Of a DNA stretch of 61,950 nt, positions 9,478-19,238 are shown piece after piece. Position 1 is the stretch's first letter; each line of letters opens with the position of its first letter. The translations under genes and the position numbers were made by a program. The DNA comes from Gammaproteobacteria bacterium (GTDB lineage: Bacteria > Pseudomonadota > Gammaproteobacteria > Burkholderiales > Burkholderiaceae_B). The notes beneath the pieces were generated by a model. The model was not told where the DNA came from, ran no database searches, and worked only from the letters and a program-made list of their open reading frames with translations. Where the stretch lies: assembly GCA_018815245.1 (NCBI GenBank), contig JAHIXK010000004.1, forward strand, positions 1 through 61,950, written 5' to 3'.

Positions 9478-10497
9478 TTGCTTAAAACATACGGCTTTTC
9501 AATTGCTTTTTCAGTAATTTGTGCTGTCTTGGGGGTTTTGTGGGGTCATCATTCTGGCATGGGGGTGCTCACTGCCCTGTGGTTGCTGCTGGTATTGAGC
9601 ATTCTTGAGATTTCCCTGTCTTTTGACAACGCGGTGGTGAATGCAGCGGTGTTGCGAACCATGACGCCTTTTTGGCAACGTATGTTTCTCACGGTTGGTA
9701 TTTTGATCGCTGTGTTTGGCATGCGGCTTGTGTTTCCGATTGTCATTGTTGCGGTGATCACGGGCATGGGCAGTCTGGACGTGGTCAAGTTGGCGCTGGA
9801 TGAACCCGCGGCTTATGGCAAGGTACTGAACGATGCCTATCCCATGATCGCCACATTTGGCGGTGCATTTCTGTTCATGGTGTTCCTGAAATTCATGCTG
9901 AATCCTGTGCGGAACATTCACTGGTTAAAGCCCCTGGAAGTTCGCTTTGCCAAGCTGGGTCGTTTGCACGGTTTTGCCATTTTTGTCGCATTGCTTGTCG
10001 TCACAGTGACCGCAATGGCTGTTGACAAGGATTTAAAGTACAAAGTGTTGCTTAGCGGTGTGGTGGGTATTGTGCTTTTTGTGGCAATTGACTTGGTTGA
10101 CCAACTGTTCGCCCCTGGTTTGAAAAGCAGAACCGTTGAAACAGCCGGGAAGATGGGCTTTTCTGCATTTCTGTATCTGGAGGTGCTGGATGCGTCTTTC
10201 AGTTTTGATGGCGTGGTCGGGGCTTTCGCAGTAAGCCGCGATGTGGTCATCATCATGCTCGGGTTGGCCATTGGCGCCATGTTCGTTCGATCAATCACGA
10301 TTGACCTGGTTAAGCGCGGTGTGCTGCAACAGTACGTTTATCTTGAGCACGGCGCGCACTACGCCGTGGGTGTGTTGGCATGCATTATGTTTATTGGCAC
10401 GCAAGTCCACGTGCCCGAAGTGTTTACAGGGTTGCTGGGTGTGGCGTTTGTTGTTGCCGCGTATGGGTCCTCCATTCGCCACAGGAAGGCGGGTTAG
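9478..10497 (+). CDS. DUF475 / TerC-superfamily integral membrane protein
   Basis: 339 residues with about nine hydrophobic segments. Two internal copies of the TerC-like acidic motif are present: EISLSFDNAVV (residues 44-54) and LDASFSFDGVV (about 235-245), suggesting a duplicated fold. TerC relatives have been linked to metal-ion (Mn) export and tellurite resistance; the function here is not proven. The start is TTG, chosen because TCTGGAGG sits about 7 nt upstream and the next ATG would cut off the first helix. The stop directly abuts the stop of convergent aroQ. Confidence 0.82.
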   Translation: MLKTYGFSIAFSVICAVLGVLWGHHSGMGVLTALWLLLVLSILEISLSFDNAVVNAAVLRTMTPFWQRMFLTVGILIAVFGMRLVFPIVIVAVITGMGSLDVVKLALDEPAAYGKVLNDAYPMIATFGGAFLFMVFLKFMLNPVRNIHWLKPLEVRFAKLGRLHGFAIFVALLVVTVTAMAVDKDLKYKVLLSGVVGIVLFVAIDLVDQLFAPGLKSRTVETAGKMGFSAFLYLEVLDASFSFDGVVGAFAVSRDVVIIMLGLAIGAMFVRSITIDLVKRGVLQQYVYLEHGAHYAVGVLACIMFIGTQVHVPEVFTGLLGVAFVVAAYGSSIRHRKAG

Positions 10498-10929
10498 TTA
10501 CCTGGAGGCCAGTTGACGCAAGGCGTACACATAGCCTTGCCAGCCCAGCCCGCAAATAACGCCTTCGGCGATATCGGAAAAGTAACTGTGCTGCCGAAAA
10601 CTTTCCCGCTGGTGGATGTTGGACAAATGCACTTCAATGAATGGAATGGCAACGCCCACCAAAGCATCGCGCAGCGCCACGCTGGTGTGCGTGTACCCGG
10701 CCGGGTTGATCACAATGCCGGCAATGTCTTCGGTTTTGGCTTTGTGAACCCGGTCAATCAAGGCACCTTCGTGGTTGCTTTGAAAGGTCAGCAGTTCAAA
10801 GCCATCCGTGAAGGCAATATTCTTCAGGGCTTTTTCAATGTCCGCCAGAGTCATGTGACCATAAATGCCAGGCTCCCGTGTGCCCAACAAGTTCAGGTTG
10901 GGGCCGTTGATCAGCAGCAGTTTTTTCAA
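10498..10929 (-). CDS. aroQ: 3-dehydroquinate dehydratase, type II
   Basis: 143 residues, the normal length for the dodecameric type II enzyme that converts 3-dehydroquinate to 3-dehydroshikimate in the shikimate pathway. The start [19 protein letters not shown] carries the flexible-lid Arg. [12 protein letters not shown] and [14 protein letters not shown] are active-site stretches. The frame extends upstream to 10998, but TTG at 10929, preceded by GGAGAA at 7 nt, gives the family N-terminus exactly. It is monocistronic and divergent from the GST-like gene. Confidence 0.95.
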   Translation of the reverse strand: MKKLLLINGPNLNLLGTREPGIYGHMTLADIEKALKNIAFTDGFELLTFQSNHEGALIDRVHKAKTEDIAGIVINPAGYTHTSVALRDALVGVAIPFIEVHLSNIHQRESFRQHSYFSDIAEGVICGLGWQGYVYALRQLASR

Positions 10930-11056
10930 GTTTCTTCTCCGGTGCGGGTTCGTTTCAAAAAATAGTAACAAGCAATGCGGCGGGCTAGGGGGTTTCATCT
11001 ACACTGCGCACCGATTCGCGGACAAAATAACGACAATTCTTGAGACAAAGGCCCCC

Positions 11057-11830
11057 ATGAACACCAATATCGATGCAATTTTCAATTTGTTGGCCGGCAC
11101 CGCCCGTGGCTGGCGTGGTACTGGCATTGCTGCACGTGCGCGCAAAACCCCGGAAAAAACACTGAAGCTGTATGACATCGAGATCAGCCCTTACTGCCGA
11201 CTGGTGCGTGAGGCTTTGAGTGAAATGGACATGGATGTGATGATTTTGCCGTGCCCTGCGGGTGGCAAGCGATTCCGTGGTGAGGCGCGCACTTTGCTGC
11301 CCGGCACGAAATTCCCCATGCTGGTGGATGACAACACCGGTGTGGTGATGAATGAATCGGCCAACATCATTGATTACCTGGCCACCACCTACAACAGCAA
11401 GCTGAAAAGCCAACAGGGTGTTGGCCGAAAGGTGGCCGTGGGAACATCTGTTTTGGCCAGCATTTTCCAGTACCGAATTGGTGGCTTTCAGGGCATGAAA
11501 GCGCGGCCTTCAAAAGCGCCGGTCGAGCCTTTGGTCTTGTACAGTTTTGAGACCAGCCCCTATTCAAAGCCTGTGCGCGCCCGTTTGTGCGAGCTTGAAA
11601 TTCCCTATTTGCTGAAGAACACGCCCAAAGGTGCAATGACCGACCTTGGGCCGCCCGTGTTTCGCGACAAACTGTTCAAAGGCCCGAAAGGCACCACGCG
11701 CAATCGTGCCTGGCTGGCTGAGAACACGGGCAAGGTGCAGGTGCCTTATTTGATTGATCCGAATACCGGTGTGGCGATGTACGAGTCCAATGAGATTTTG
11801 CGGTACCTGGACAAGACATACGGCGCTTGA
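11057..11830 (+). CDS. Tandem GST N-terminal (thioredoxin-fold) domain protein
   Basis: 257 residues made of two copies of a glutathione-S-transferase N-terminal domain and no helical GST-C domain. Copy 1 (about 35-115) has YDIEISPYCRLVREAL, a cis-Pro in KFPMLVD and NESANIIDYL. Copy 2 (about 160-255) has YSFETSPYSKPVRARL, QVPYLID and YESNEILRYL. The first copy keeps a Cys where the second has Ser. A redox or glutathione-related role is likely from the fold only. The ATG at 11057 is preferred; upstream in-frame sequence runs through the intergenic region. Confidence 0.78.
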   Translation: MNTNIDAIFNLLAGTARGWRGTGIAARARKTPEKTLKLYDIEISPYCRLVREALSEMDMDVMILPCPAGGKRFRGEARTLLPGTKFPMLVDDNTGVVMNESANIIDYLATTYNSKLKSQQGVGRKVAVGTSVLASIFQYRIGGFQGMKARPSKAPVEPLVLYSFETSPYSKPVRARLCELEIPYLLKNTPKGAMTDLGPPVFRDKLFKGPKGTTRNRAWLAENTGKVQVPYLIDPNTGVAMYESNEILRYLDKTYGA

Positions 11831-11861
11831 ACCGCTGCAGTTCAGAGCGAGGCTTGGGTGC

Positions 11862-12986
11862 TCAGGTCTTGCGAACCACCACACTGCCAATCGAATAACC
11901 AGCCCCAAACGAGCAAATTACACCGACATCACCACCCGCTAAATCATCCTTGTGGCGGTGAAATGCAATCACCGAACCTGCAGACGCGGTGTTGGCAAAT
12001 TCATCCAGAATCACCGGTGCTTTGTCCGCTGTAAATTCGCTGCTGCCCAGCAATTTCTTGGCAATCAACTGGTTCATGGCCAGGTTGGCCTGGTGTAGCC
12101 AGTAGCGGCGTACATCGTTTGCCGAGTTCAATCCAAGGCTTTCCAAATGGGTGCTCATGTGTTCAGCAGCCATGGGGCACACTTCCTTGAATACCTTGCG
12201 GCCTTCCTGCATGAACAATTTGTCTCGAGCATCGCGGTTTGCGTCTTCCGACCGGTTCAAAAAGCCAAAGTTGTTGCGTATGTTGTTGGAAAATTTGGTA
12301 GCCAGCTTGGTGCCCAACACTTCCCAGCTGCCGGGCTTGGAATCTTCCAGGCGCTGCACAATCACGGCGGTGCACACGTCGCCAAAAATGAAGTGGCAAT
12401 CGCGATCCAGCCAGGCTTGGTGGCCTGAAGTAATTTCCGGGTTGACCATCAGCACGGCGCGGGCAGTGCCGCTGCGCACGGCGTTCACGGCTTGCTCAAT
12501 GCCAAAGGTGGCCGATGAACAGGCCACATTCATGTCGTAGCCAAAGCCCTGAATTCCCAGCGCTTCCTGAATTTCAATGGCCATGGCTGGGTAAGCACGT
12601 TGCATATTGGATGCGGAACAGATTACCGCGTCAATGTCGGCGGCCGTCAGCCCTGCATCGTCCATGGCCTTGCGGCCCGCATCCACGGCAATTTCAGCCA
12701 TCATGGACAATTCAGAATTTGGGCGTTCCTTGAAGTAAGGGTGAAGGCGGTCCGGGTTCAAGACCCCTTCCTTTTCCATCACATAGCGCTGCTTGATACC
12801 GGATGCATTTTCAATGAACGCCGAACTGGACGGCTGCAAGGGCTGCAATTCGCCACTGGCAATTTCAGCGGCGTGTTCCTCATTGAACTTCGCAACGTAC
12901 GCGTTAAACGATTCCACCAATTCGTCGTTGGTGATGGTTTGGCTGGGCACGAATAGCCCTGTGCCGCTGATGGCTACCTTGATCAT
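11862..12986 (-). CDS. Beta-ketoacyl-ACP synthase III-like enzyme
   Basis: 374 residues, about 55 longer than E. coli FabH. The thiolase-fold triad is visible: Cys in [10 protein letters not shown], His in [13 protein letters not shown] and Asn in [11 protein letters not shown]. The C-terminus [13 protein letters not shown] is typical. It should condense an acyl-CoA with malonyl-ACP. Length and N-terminal insertion resemble the Pseudomonas aeruginosa PA3286 type, reported to feed medium-chain acyl-CoA from beta-oxidation into fatty acid synthesis; that parallel is inference. ATG at 12986 gives the family start [15 protein letters not shown]. Confidence 0.85.
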   Translation of the reverse strand: MIKVAISGTGLFVPSQTITNDELVESFNAYVAKFNEEHAAEIASGELQPLQPSSSAFIENASGIKQRYVMEKEGVLNPDRLHPYFKERPNSELSMMAEIAVDAGRKAMDDAGLTAADIDAVICSASNMQRAYPAMAIEIQEALGIQGFGYDMNVACSSATFGIEQAVNAVRSGTARAVLMVNPEITSGHQAWLDRDCHFIFGDVCTAVIVQRLEDSKPGSWEVLGTKLATKFSNNIRNNFGFLNRSEDANRDARDKLFMQEGRKVFKEVCPMAAEHMSTHLESLGLNSANDVRRYWLHQANLAMNQLIAKKLLGSSEFTADKAPVILDEFANTASAGSVIAFHRHKDDLAGGDVGVICSFGAGYSIGSVVVRKT

Positions 12987-13056
12987 TGCGCTCGTCCTGG
13001 GTGGATGATTGTGTGTTCTGTCTCTTGCGCAATGATAAAGGCAAAGGCCCGGAAAT

Positions 13057-14475
13057 TTATGATGCCAAGCGCATTTGTTCCACGGACATTGCCTGATCCG
13101 CTGGTTCGGCACGCCGACCAATGCCTTCGTAAATCAGGCCATAATCGGCCAGCAGTGCTGGGTCGTAAAGGTTTCGGCCATCGAACACGGCCTTTTGGCG
13201 AAGTGTTCTGCTTAACATTAGAAAATCAGGGCTTTTAAACATGCGCCATTCGGTACACACAATCAATGCGTCGGCGTTGATCAGGGTTTCTTCCTGGGTT
13301 TTGTAAATTTCAAACTCGCCCAGCAGTGGCCCGTCCTGCCGAAAAGTGGCCAGGTCCTCTTCCATCGCACGGCGTGCTGTTTCGTTGGCCACCGGGTCGA
13401 AAGCCTGAACCTTGGCTCCGCGCAGCACCAGTTCTGCGGCAATTGTGCGGCTGCTGGCTTCGCGCATGTCATCGGTTTCCGGTTTGAAGGCAAGGCCCCA
13501 CATGGCAAAGGTCATGTTGCCAAGGTCTTCACCAAAGCGTTGAATGATTTTTTCTACCAACACGCGTTTCTGGCGCTGATTGCTGTGGTTGACTGCCCGA
13601 AGGATAGACAGGTTCTCGCCTGCTTCTTCACCGGTTTGTATCAAGGCGCGAACGTCTTTGGGAAAGCACGATCCGCCATAGCCGCAGCCCGCATATAAAA
13701 ATGAAAACCCGATTCGGGGGTCTGAGCCAATACCGGCACGCACCTGCTCAATGTCAGCACCAATTTTCTCGGCCAGGTTGGCCAGTTCATTCATGAAGCT
13801 GATGCGCGTGGCCAGCATGGCGTTGGCGGCGTATTTGGTCAGCTCGGCGGAACGAACGTCCATGCAGATCAAGCGTTCATGGTGGCGCTGGAATGGGGCA
13901 TACAATGATTTCATCATTCGCAGTGCGCGAAATCCAGCAGGTGTTTGATCTGTGCCCAGCACAATTCGGTCCGGGCGCAGAAAGTCGTCAATTGCTGCAC
14001 CTTCTTTCAAAAACTCGGGGTTGGATACCACCGTGAACGCGTGAAGTGCATTGCGTTGAACCAGCATGCGGCGCACTTCATCGGCCACTCGCTCACCAGT
14101 GCCCACGGGCACTGTCGATTTGTTGATGATGACTTTGAAGCCGTTCATGTGGGTGGCAATTTGCTGTGCTACCTTCAATACATGTCGAAGGTCGGCGCTG
14201 CCATCTTCACGGGGTGGGGTGCCCACGCAAATGAAAATCAGCTCGGCGTGGTTCACTGCATCTTCAATGCGGGTTGTGAAATTCAGGCGCTGTTCGCGAA
14301 TGTTGCGTTCAAGCAGCTCATCCAGCCCGGGTTCGTAAATGGGGCTTTCGCCGTTTTTCAGTTGTTCAACCTTGGTGTCATCAATGTCGCAACACAATAC
14401 TTTGTTGCCCACTTCGGCCAAACACGCGGCGCTTACCAGCCCTACATATCCACTTCCAATGATTGAAACGCGCAT
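13057..14475 (-). CDS. ugd: UDP-glucose 6-dehydrogenase
   Basis: 472 residues. An N-terminal Rossmann motif ([15 protein letters not shown]) binds [17 protein letters not shown] is the substrate region and [12 protein letters not shown] carries the catalytic Cys. The enzyme oxidises UDP-glucose to UDP-glucuronate, a precursor for surface polysaccharides. The next gene downstream is the FabH-like enzyme, 70 bp away, and no polysaccharide genes are near, so it seems to be a stand-alone copy. Confidence 0.95.
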   Translation of the reverse strand: MRVSIIGSGYVGLVSAACLAEVGNKVLCCDIDDTKVEQLKNGESPIYEPGLDELLERNIREQRLNFTTRIEDAVNHAELIFICVGTPPREDGSADLRHVLKVAQQIATHMNGFKVIINKSTVPVGTGERVADEVRRMLVQRNALHAFTVVSNPEFLKEGAAIDDFLRPDRIVLGTDQTPAGFRALRMMKSLYAPFQRHHERLICMDVRSAELTKYAANAMLATRISFMNELANLAEKIGADIEQVRAGIGSDPRIGFSFLYAGCGYGGSCFPKDVRALIQTGEEAGENLSILRAVNHSNQRQKRVLVEKIIQRFGEDLGNMTFAMWGLAFKPETDDMREASSRTIAAELVLRGAKVQAFDPVANETARRAMEEDLATFRQDGPLLGEFEIYKTQEETLINADALIVCTEWRMFKSPDFLMLSRTLRQKAVFDGRNLYDPALLADYGLIYEGIGRRAEPADQAMSVEQMRLAS

Positions 14476-14580
14476 GTGCTTTGCTTTGATGAGTGATCAA
14501 TGCGAGCAGTGTGTTGCGGCAGTGTTGCCTGCGTTTGACAGTTTTAAGTCAGGATTGTGACAGCGCGTTTTGCGTCCGAA

Positions 14581-14805
14581 TTATTGCAGATTCAGCGTGT
14601 TGTCTTGAGCAAAACGACGCATCTGGTGAACCACTGCCACAATGAACTGGCCAACAAGCAGGCAGCCAGCTGCCAACAGATTAGGGCCTTCAAAGCCGGT
14701 TGAGTTGATGTATTGCACACCTGCATTGATGATGAAACCGGTAGTCAATATGGACATGAACAACATGCCGGGTGTGCGAATGACTGATTCAATAAAGTTT
14801 TTCAT
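14581..14805 (-). CDS. Small membrane protein, unknown function
   Basis: 74 residues from the ATG at 14805, which follows AAGGGAGC at suitable distance. Two hydrophobic stretches (MLFMSILTTGFIINAGVQYI and LLAAGCLLVGQFIVAVV) suggest a helical hairpin in the inner membrane. No family recognised. It stands alone between ugd and the sensor pair. A possible promoter on its strand is TTGATT, 17 bp, CACAAT upstream. Confidence 0.6.
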   Translation of the reverse strand: MKNFIESVIRTPGMLFMSILTTGFIINAGVQYINSTGFEGPNLLAAGCLLVGQFIVAVVHQMRRFAQDNTLNLQ

Positions 14806-14922
14806 ACGGTGCTCCCTTTTTTGTTTGGTTTTGGTATGAATCAAATTGTGTACAGTTGTGCACTTAAAATCAATTGAATTCGCTAGAGAGATCTTTCTAA
14901 AAGAATAAACCGTTGATTTTAA

Positions 14923-16680
14923 TCATAAAGTATTAAAATGTTTTGTGTTCGAGTGATTTGTTTTTTCGAACCGAAGTCCCCAGCTTGATTCGCCGGTATC
15001 TGATCGACTCAGAGAAATTCCCCTGAACGTCAGTCGTTGAAATGCCTCGTTCTCTGGTGTTGACCAGTCGAACATCACATGAACCCTGCCGTGATTGAAC
15101 AGTGGATTTAAAACCTGGTTTTCAAAATCAATTCGCAGGTCGGGGGCCAAAAGATCGGTGATGCAAAGGCCAACCAGAGTTGGTTTGATCTCGCTGTCTT
15201 GAAGCAGCAACATGGCAGCCGGATTTGCAAATTTGATTTTTCGTGAGTGGTCCAGTGTCAACACACCATCGGGAGCGTATGAAATCAACTCTTCCAGCAT
15301 GTGCATGTCTTTCCAGATTCGGCGATCCTCGGTTATATCGCGGAATGACTTGGTAAAACCGATCAAGGTTTTTCTGTTGTTGTAAATCGGGGTGAGGTTC
15401 ATGCTCAAGCTGATGATTCGGTCTGCGTTGTTCAGCCGCACGGTTTCAATGTTTTTCAGCGTTTCGCCTTCTTTGGCGCGCTGATGCAAGCGCTTTTCGC
15501 TTGCCTTCAGTTCGTCGGGCAGAATGAGGTTTCGCTCGTATTCATACAGCACACTGGCCTGATCATGGCCGAACAGTTCCTCTGCAGCACGATTCCAGAC
15601 CAGTATTCTGCCTTCCGTGTCCTCGGCGATCAGTGCCTCGGAAGAGTTGTTGACCAGTTCGGTTTGAAGGAGCATCGCATCTCGCCGGTCCAGTTGTTTC
15701 TTTACCCAAACAGCAATCAATAGGCCAAACAGCCCGCCGATCAAGATCCACGTTAGCCAAGTGATCGGTTGTAGCCCTGCCTCTTGGGGTTTTTCCGGCC
15801 AGAATTCCAGCAACCAGTGCCTGTTACCCAATTGAATGTTGCGGCGAATACCTTGGTGCGCATGCAGTGTGATGCTCGACGGGTCCACATTGTCGAAAAA
15901 CAGAGTTGGTTCGGCGATGTTTTCCACCATGGAAATACGTGCTTGCAAGCCCGGTTCCTGACTAAGCCAGGGTTTGACCATGCGGTCGATTGACATTGGA
16001 AATGCAATCCAGCCAATCAATTCTTCGTAACGCAGCCCAAGGTCCTTGGACGGCTCAGGGAGCCGAAAAACAGGCATCAGCATGGTAAAACCCTGGCGCC
16101 CAATGTGGGCGTTTTGAATCATGGTGATGGGTCTGGATGCGGACAAACCCATTCTTGTAAATGCATTCAAACTGTTTTCACGTCTGGAGTTTTCCGACCC
16201 AAGGTCCAGTCCCTGTGCCTGATGATTCTCGCTCAGGGGTTCAATGTATTGAATAACAAAGCGGTCTTGCGAGGAAGGGCTGATGAACTTGATTTGAAAG
16301 TCAGGTGCTTCATGCATGCGCATGTTTTTGACAAAGGCGGCCTCGTCTTTCACGGGCACTTTGCGGACAAAGGCCATTCCCAAGGTACCAGGAAATTCTT
16401 TTTTCAGATCAAGGCTTTCAACATAGGTTCGAAATTGTGTTTGATTGACCTGCCCTTGGCCATAGGTCGAAATGGAAGTGGCCGTTAGTCGCAGGGTTTC
16501 CTCGTAACGGTTGACCATGCGTTGCAATTCATGGGTTTTCTGGTTGACCTGGGCCTCAATTACAGCCAATTGAGCACTGCTTGAATTGTGGTGGCGTTCA
16601 AGTAGTAGGGCCGTGGTCATGGCCATGCCAGCAGCACCAGCGAGAGCAGCATACATCCAGTTGACCAGGGTCTTTTTCAT
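14923..16680 (-). CDS. CHASE-PAS-PAS membrane sensor without output domain
   Basis: 585 residues. A membrane helix at about 10-30 is followed by a periplasmic CHASE domain (about 70-280, with LGMAFVRKVP and QYIEPLSEN), a second helix near 300-322, PAS1 (about 335-450, ending in the PAC-like FTKSFRDITEDRR) and PAS2 (about 460-570). The protein then ends; no histidine kinase, GGDEF, EAL or methyl-accepting domain follows. It overlaps the upstream hybrid kinase by 4 bp and so is made with it. It probably modulates that kinase by heterodimerising; this is inference. Confidence 0.8.
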   Translation of the reverse strand: MKKTLVNWMYAALAGAAGMAMTTALLLERHHNSSSAQLAVIEAQVNQKTHELQRMVNRYEETLRLTATSISTYGQGQVNQTQFRTYVESLDLKKEFPGTLGMAFVRKVPVKDEAAFVKNMRMHEAPDFQIKFISPSSQDRFVIQYIEPLSENHQAQGLDLGSENSRRENSLNAFTRMGLSASRPITMIQNAHIGRQGFTMLMPVFRLPEPSKDLGLRYEELIGWIAFPMSIDRMVKPWLSQEPGLQARISMVENIAEPTLFFDNVDPSSITLHAHQGIRRNIQLGNRHWLLEFWPEKPQEAGLQPITWLTWILIGGLFGLLIAVWVKKQLDRRDAMLLQTELVNNSSEALIAEDTEGRILVWNRAAEELFGHDQASVLYEYERNLILPDELKASEKRLHQRAKEGETLKNIETVRLNNADRIISLSMNLTPIYNNRKTLIGFTKSFRDITEDRRIWKDMHMLEELISYAPDGVLTLDHSRKIKFANPAAMLLLQDSEIKPTLVGLCITDLLAPDLRIDFENQVLNPLFNHGRVHVMFDWSTPENEAFQRLTFRGISLSRSDTGESSWGLRFEKTNHSNTKHFNTL

Positions 16681-19124
16681 GTGTGGGGCGTCAGTGTGCT
16701 TGAGCGTGGTTTTTTTATGCGTGTCTGAATGTCTTCAATCAGCAATTCAGGATCAAATGGTTTGGTGACAAAGTTGGTAAACCCGATGGACAGACACTCA
16801 TTTCTCATGCTCTCGCTGACGTGCCCTGTGATTGCGTACACGGGGAGATCCCTGAATTGCTCGTGTTTTCGAATAAGTCGAGTGGCCTCAAGACCATTCA
16901 TGACCGGCATTTGAAGGTCCATCAACACCGCATCAAATGTAGCGGTTTCACTGGTCAACAGCGCGACTGCATCTGCGCCATTGTTCACAATGCTGACAAT
17001 TGCACCGCGGTTTTCAAGCAGTTTTTTGAATATTTTTGCGTTCAAGGCATTGTCTTCGGCCATTAGCAAACGCATGGTTGGGCGCGTGCTCAAGTCCTGT
17101 TCTGGAATTTGCTGATTCAGCGGGCTGGCAAAAGCCCGGTTCAAGCGATTGCGGGTCACTGGCTTCATCTGAAGCTTGACTTTGTGTTCTTTGGCAATTT
17201 TCGGCAATTCGTTGCCTAGCCACACGATGTGCTGATCCTCGTAGTCTTGTTTTTCAAGAAACTGTGTCAGCCAATTCATTTTTGCAGTGGTGTAGGGGGG
17301 TGGCAAATCAATCAATACGCGCGTATTGGCATGCACCGGCAGGGTTTTGTCGCGCGAGTGTTCATGGTGAAGGCATTTGACCTGCCAGTCGGGTTCAAGT
17401 CGTTGTTGCACTTGGGGATCCCAGGCCATTTCCCCGAGTTGTAACAAGGCACGGGTTTGTTGGGTCAATTCCGGGTTTGTTTTGCCATCAAGCGGCACGC
17501 TGTGTTTCAGGGGCACACGGAATTCGAACCGGGTGCCCGAATTGGGTTGGCTGTGAACTTGTATGGTGCCGCCCATCACTTCAATAATTTGTCGGCAAAT
17601 GGCCAAGCCCAAACCAGCACCGTTGTATTTCTTTTGAAGAGAGGAGTCCACCTGGTAAAACGCATCAAAAATTTTGTCGATGTCGTCTGCGCTTATGCCC
17701 ACACCAGTGTCTGCCACTTCAATAATCAGCAAATCGGTTTCCCTGTTCTGGGCTTGTATATCAAACCTCACAGACACGCGGCCAAACAGGGTAAATTTGT
17801 AGGCGTTGGAAATCAGGTTTTGTAGCACCTGTTCAATTCGACCCCTGTCGCCGCTGTAAACAAGGCTGCCGTTCCTGGGCTCAAGCAAAACAGGTTCTAC
17901 CGTTATCTTTTGCAACCACTGCTGTTGAAGCATGTTGGCAGTATTTTCGATTAATTCATCAAGCAGAAAATCGCGCTTTTGCAAACGAAAGTGACCTTGC
18001 CGAATTTTTGACAGGTCGAGCAGGTCGTTGACAATTGCATTGACAGCTTCGCTGGATTGTTTGATTGCTTTGCCTAGTTCTTGCACCTCATCGCTGTACG
18101 ATTGGGCGCTGAGCATAATGGCAATGCTGTTGATTGATGAAAGCGGTGTGCGTATTTCATGCGAAATGTTTGCGATCAGTTTGTCTTTCAGTTCATTGGC
18201 GGATTGGGCTGTTTCGCAGGCCTTGCGCAAGGCTTCTTTCGACCTGTATTCCCGAATTGACATCCACAGCAACGTTAATGCCACCACCAGCACAGGCAGC
18301 AGCAAGTAGGAGGGAATGGCAATTTTCGGGCCCCAGCCGTTTTTTGGCACGGCTTCCAGTGTCCATTGCCCATAGGGCAGGTGAACAGTGGATGACACTG
18401 TGTTGATTGCTTCCAAAGAGGCTTGACCGTGAATATGGCGCTGGCGGGCATCCATGGGTGTTTGGTGGCTTACCCGCAACACCAAGTCCTGGTTTTCCAG
18501 CGGTTCAATGACTTTGTGCCTGACGTACTCAAAATCAATCAATACCGTAGCAAACCCCATCAAGCCCACATTGTCTTTTGCCGCCCTGGTTTTGTAGATG
18601 GGGTGACGAATGATCAAAGCCTGTCCCCCCTGAACCAGCTCGCGCGGGCCTTCCATCACAGCTTGTCCGGTCAGGATGGCTTCTTCCAGGTAAGGCACTG
18701 ACTGAGAATGCTTGTACAAGTTCATCCCGATGGCTGTCTGGTTCAATGCCGGGTTGGTTACAAATTGGACAATTCCTTCAGGCGCATATTGCAAGCTGCG
18801 TATGGACGGGTTTTCAGCGGACAGTTGCCCGGCAAACTGTTCGAATTTCGATTGTGTCAAGTTCGGTGTTTGGCGAACAAATGCTTCAATGGCGTAAAGA
18901 TTCCCGGCTGCCTTGTTGATAATATTTTCCAGTTCCTGCGCGTGGTTTTCTACGGTGCGACGAACTTCTGATTTCAATTGCTGTGAATTGCTTTGCGCCT
19001 GAAGTGAATTGAACAACACCAGGCTGAAAAGACATGCTGACAACGCCAAAGCAATTAGCCAGGGCAGAACACCCAAGCTTGAATGGATTTTAGGGGACGT
19101 GGTGCGTGGTTGGATGTTGAGCAT
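16677..19124 (-). CDS. CHASE-domain hybrid histidine kinase
   Basis: 815 residues: membrane helix, periplasmic CHASE domain (about 60-270), second helix, HisKA (ANISHEIRTPLSS, phosphoacceptor near residue 322), HATPase with N-box NLISNAYKFT, G1 VADTGVGIS and G2 GAGLGLAICRQI, a linker, then a C-terminal receiver domain with AEDNALNAK, VLMDLQMPVMNG and the Lys in VTKPFD. All catalytic boxes look intact. The frame continues to a TTG at 19151; ATG at 19124 is preferred. CHASE domains sense small extracellular molecules. No response-regulator gene follows, so phosphate probably leaves through a separate Hpt protein. Confidence 0.9.
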   Translation of the reverse strand: MLNIQPRTTSPKIHSSLGVLPWLIALALSACLFSLVLFNSLQAQSNSQQLKSEVRRTVENHAQELENIINKAAGNLYAIEAFVRQTPNLTQSKFEQFAGQLSAENPSIRSLQYAPEGIVQFVTNPALNQTAIGMNLYKHSQSVPYLEEAILTGQAVMEGPRELVQGGQALIIRHPIYKTRAAKDNVGLMGFATVLIDFEYVRHKVIEPLENQDLVLRVSHQTPMDARQRHIHGQASLEAINTVSSTVHLPYGQWTLEAVPKNGWGPKIAIPSYLLLPVLVVALTLLWMSIREYRSKEALRKACETAQSANELKDKLIANISHEIRTPLSSINSIAIMLSAQSYSDEVQELGKAIKQSSEAVNAIVNDLLDLSKIRQGHFRLQKRDFLLDELIENTANMLQQQWLQKITVEPVLLEPRNGSLVYSGDRGRIEQVLQNLISNAYKFTLFGRVSVRFDIQAQNRETDLLIIEVADTGVGISADDIDKIFDAFYQVDSSLQKKYNGAGLGLAICRQIIEVMGGTIQVHSQPNSGTRFEFRVPLKHSVPLDGKTNPELTQQTRALLQLGEMAWDPQVQQRLEPDWQVKCLHHEHSRDKTLPVHANTRVLIDLPPPYTTAKMNWLTQFLEKQDYEDQHIVWLGNELPKIAKEHKVKLQMKPVTRNRLNRAFASPLNQQIPEQDLSTRPTMRLLMAEDNALNAKIFKKLLENRGAIVSIVNNGADAVALLTSETATFDAVLMDLQMPVMNGLEATRLIRKHEQFRDLPVYAITGHVSESMRNECLSIGFTNFVTKPFDPELLIEDIQTRIKKPRSSTLTPHT

Positions 19125-19238
19125 GGCAAGAGAAGCGGTCAGGTTGACCAAGCATAGCCTTTACCGTCTTCTCTGATCCAAAGATTAAGCTGGATAATTG
19201 ATGCCGTTTACAATTGTTTAAAATTGCGAAGTGGTGTT

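Noticed and set aside
14923-16680. Frameshifted kinase domain missing from the CHASE-PAS-PAS protein
   Set aside because: The 117 bp after its stop hold no HisKA or HATPase sequence in any frame, so truncation by a simple frameshift is not supported.
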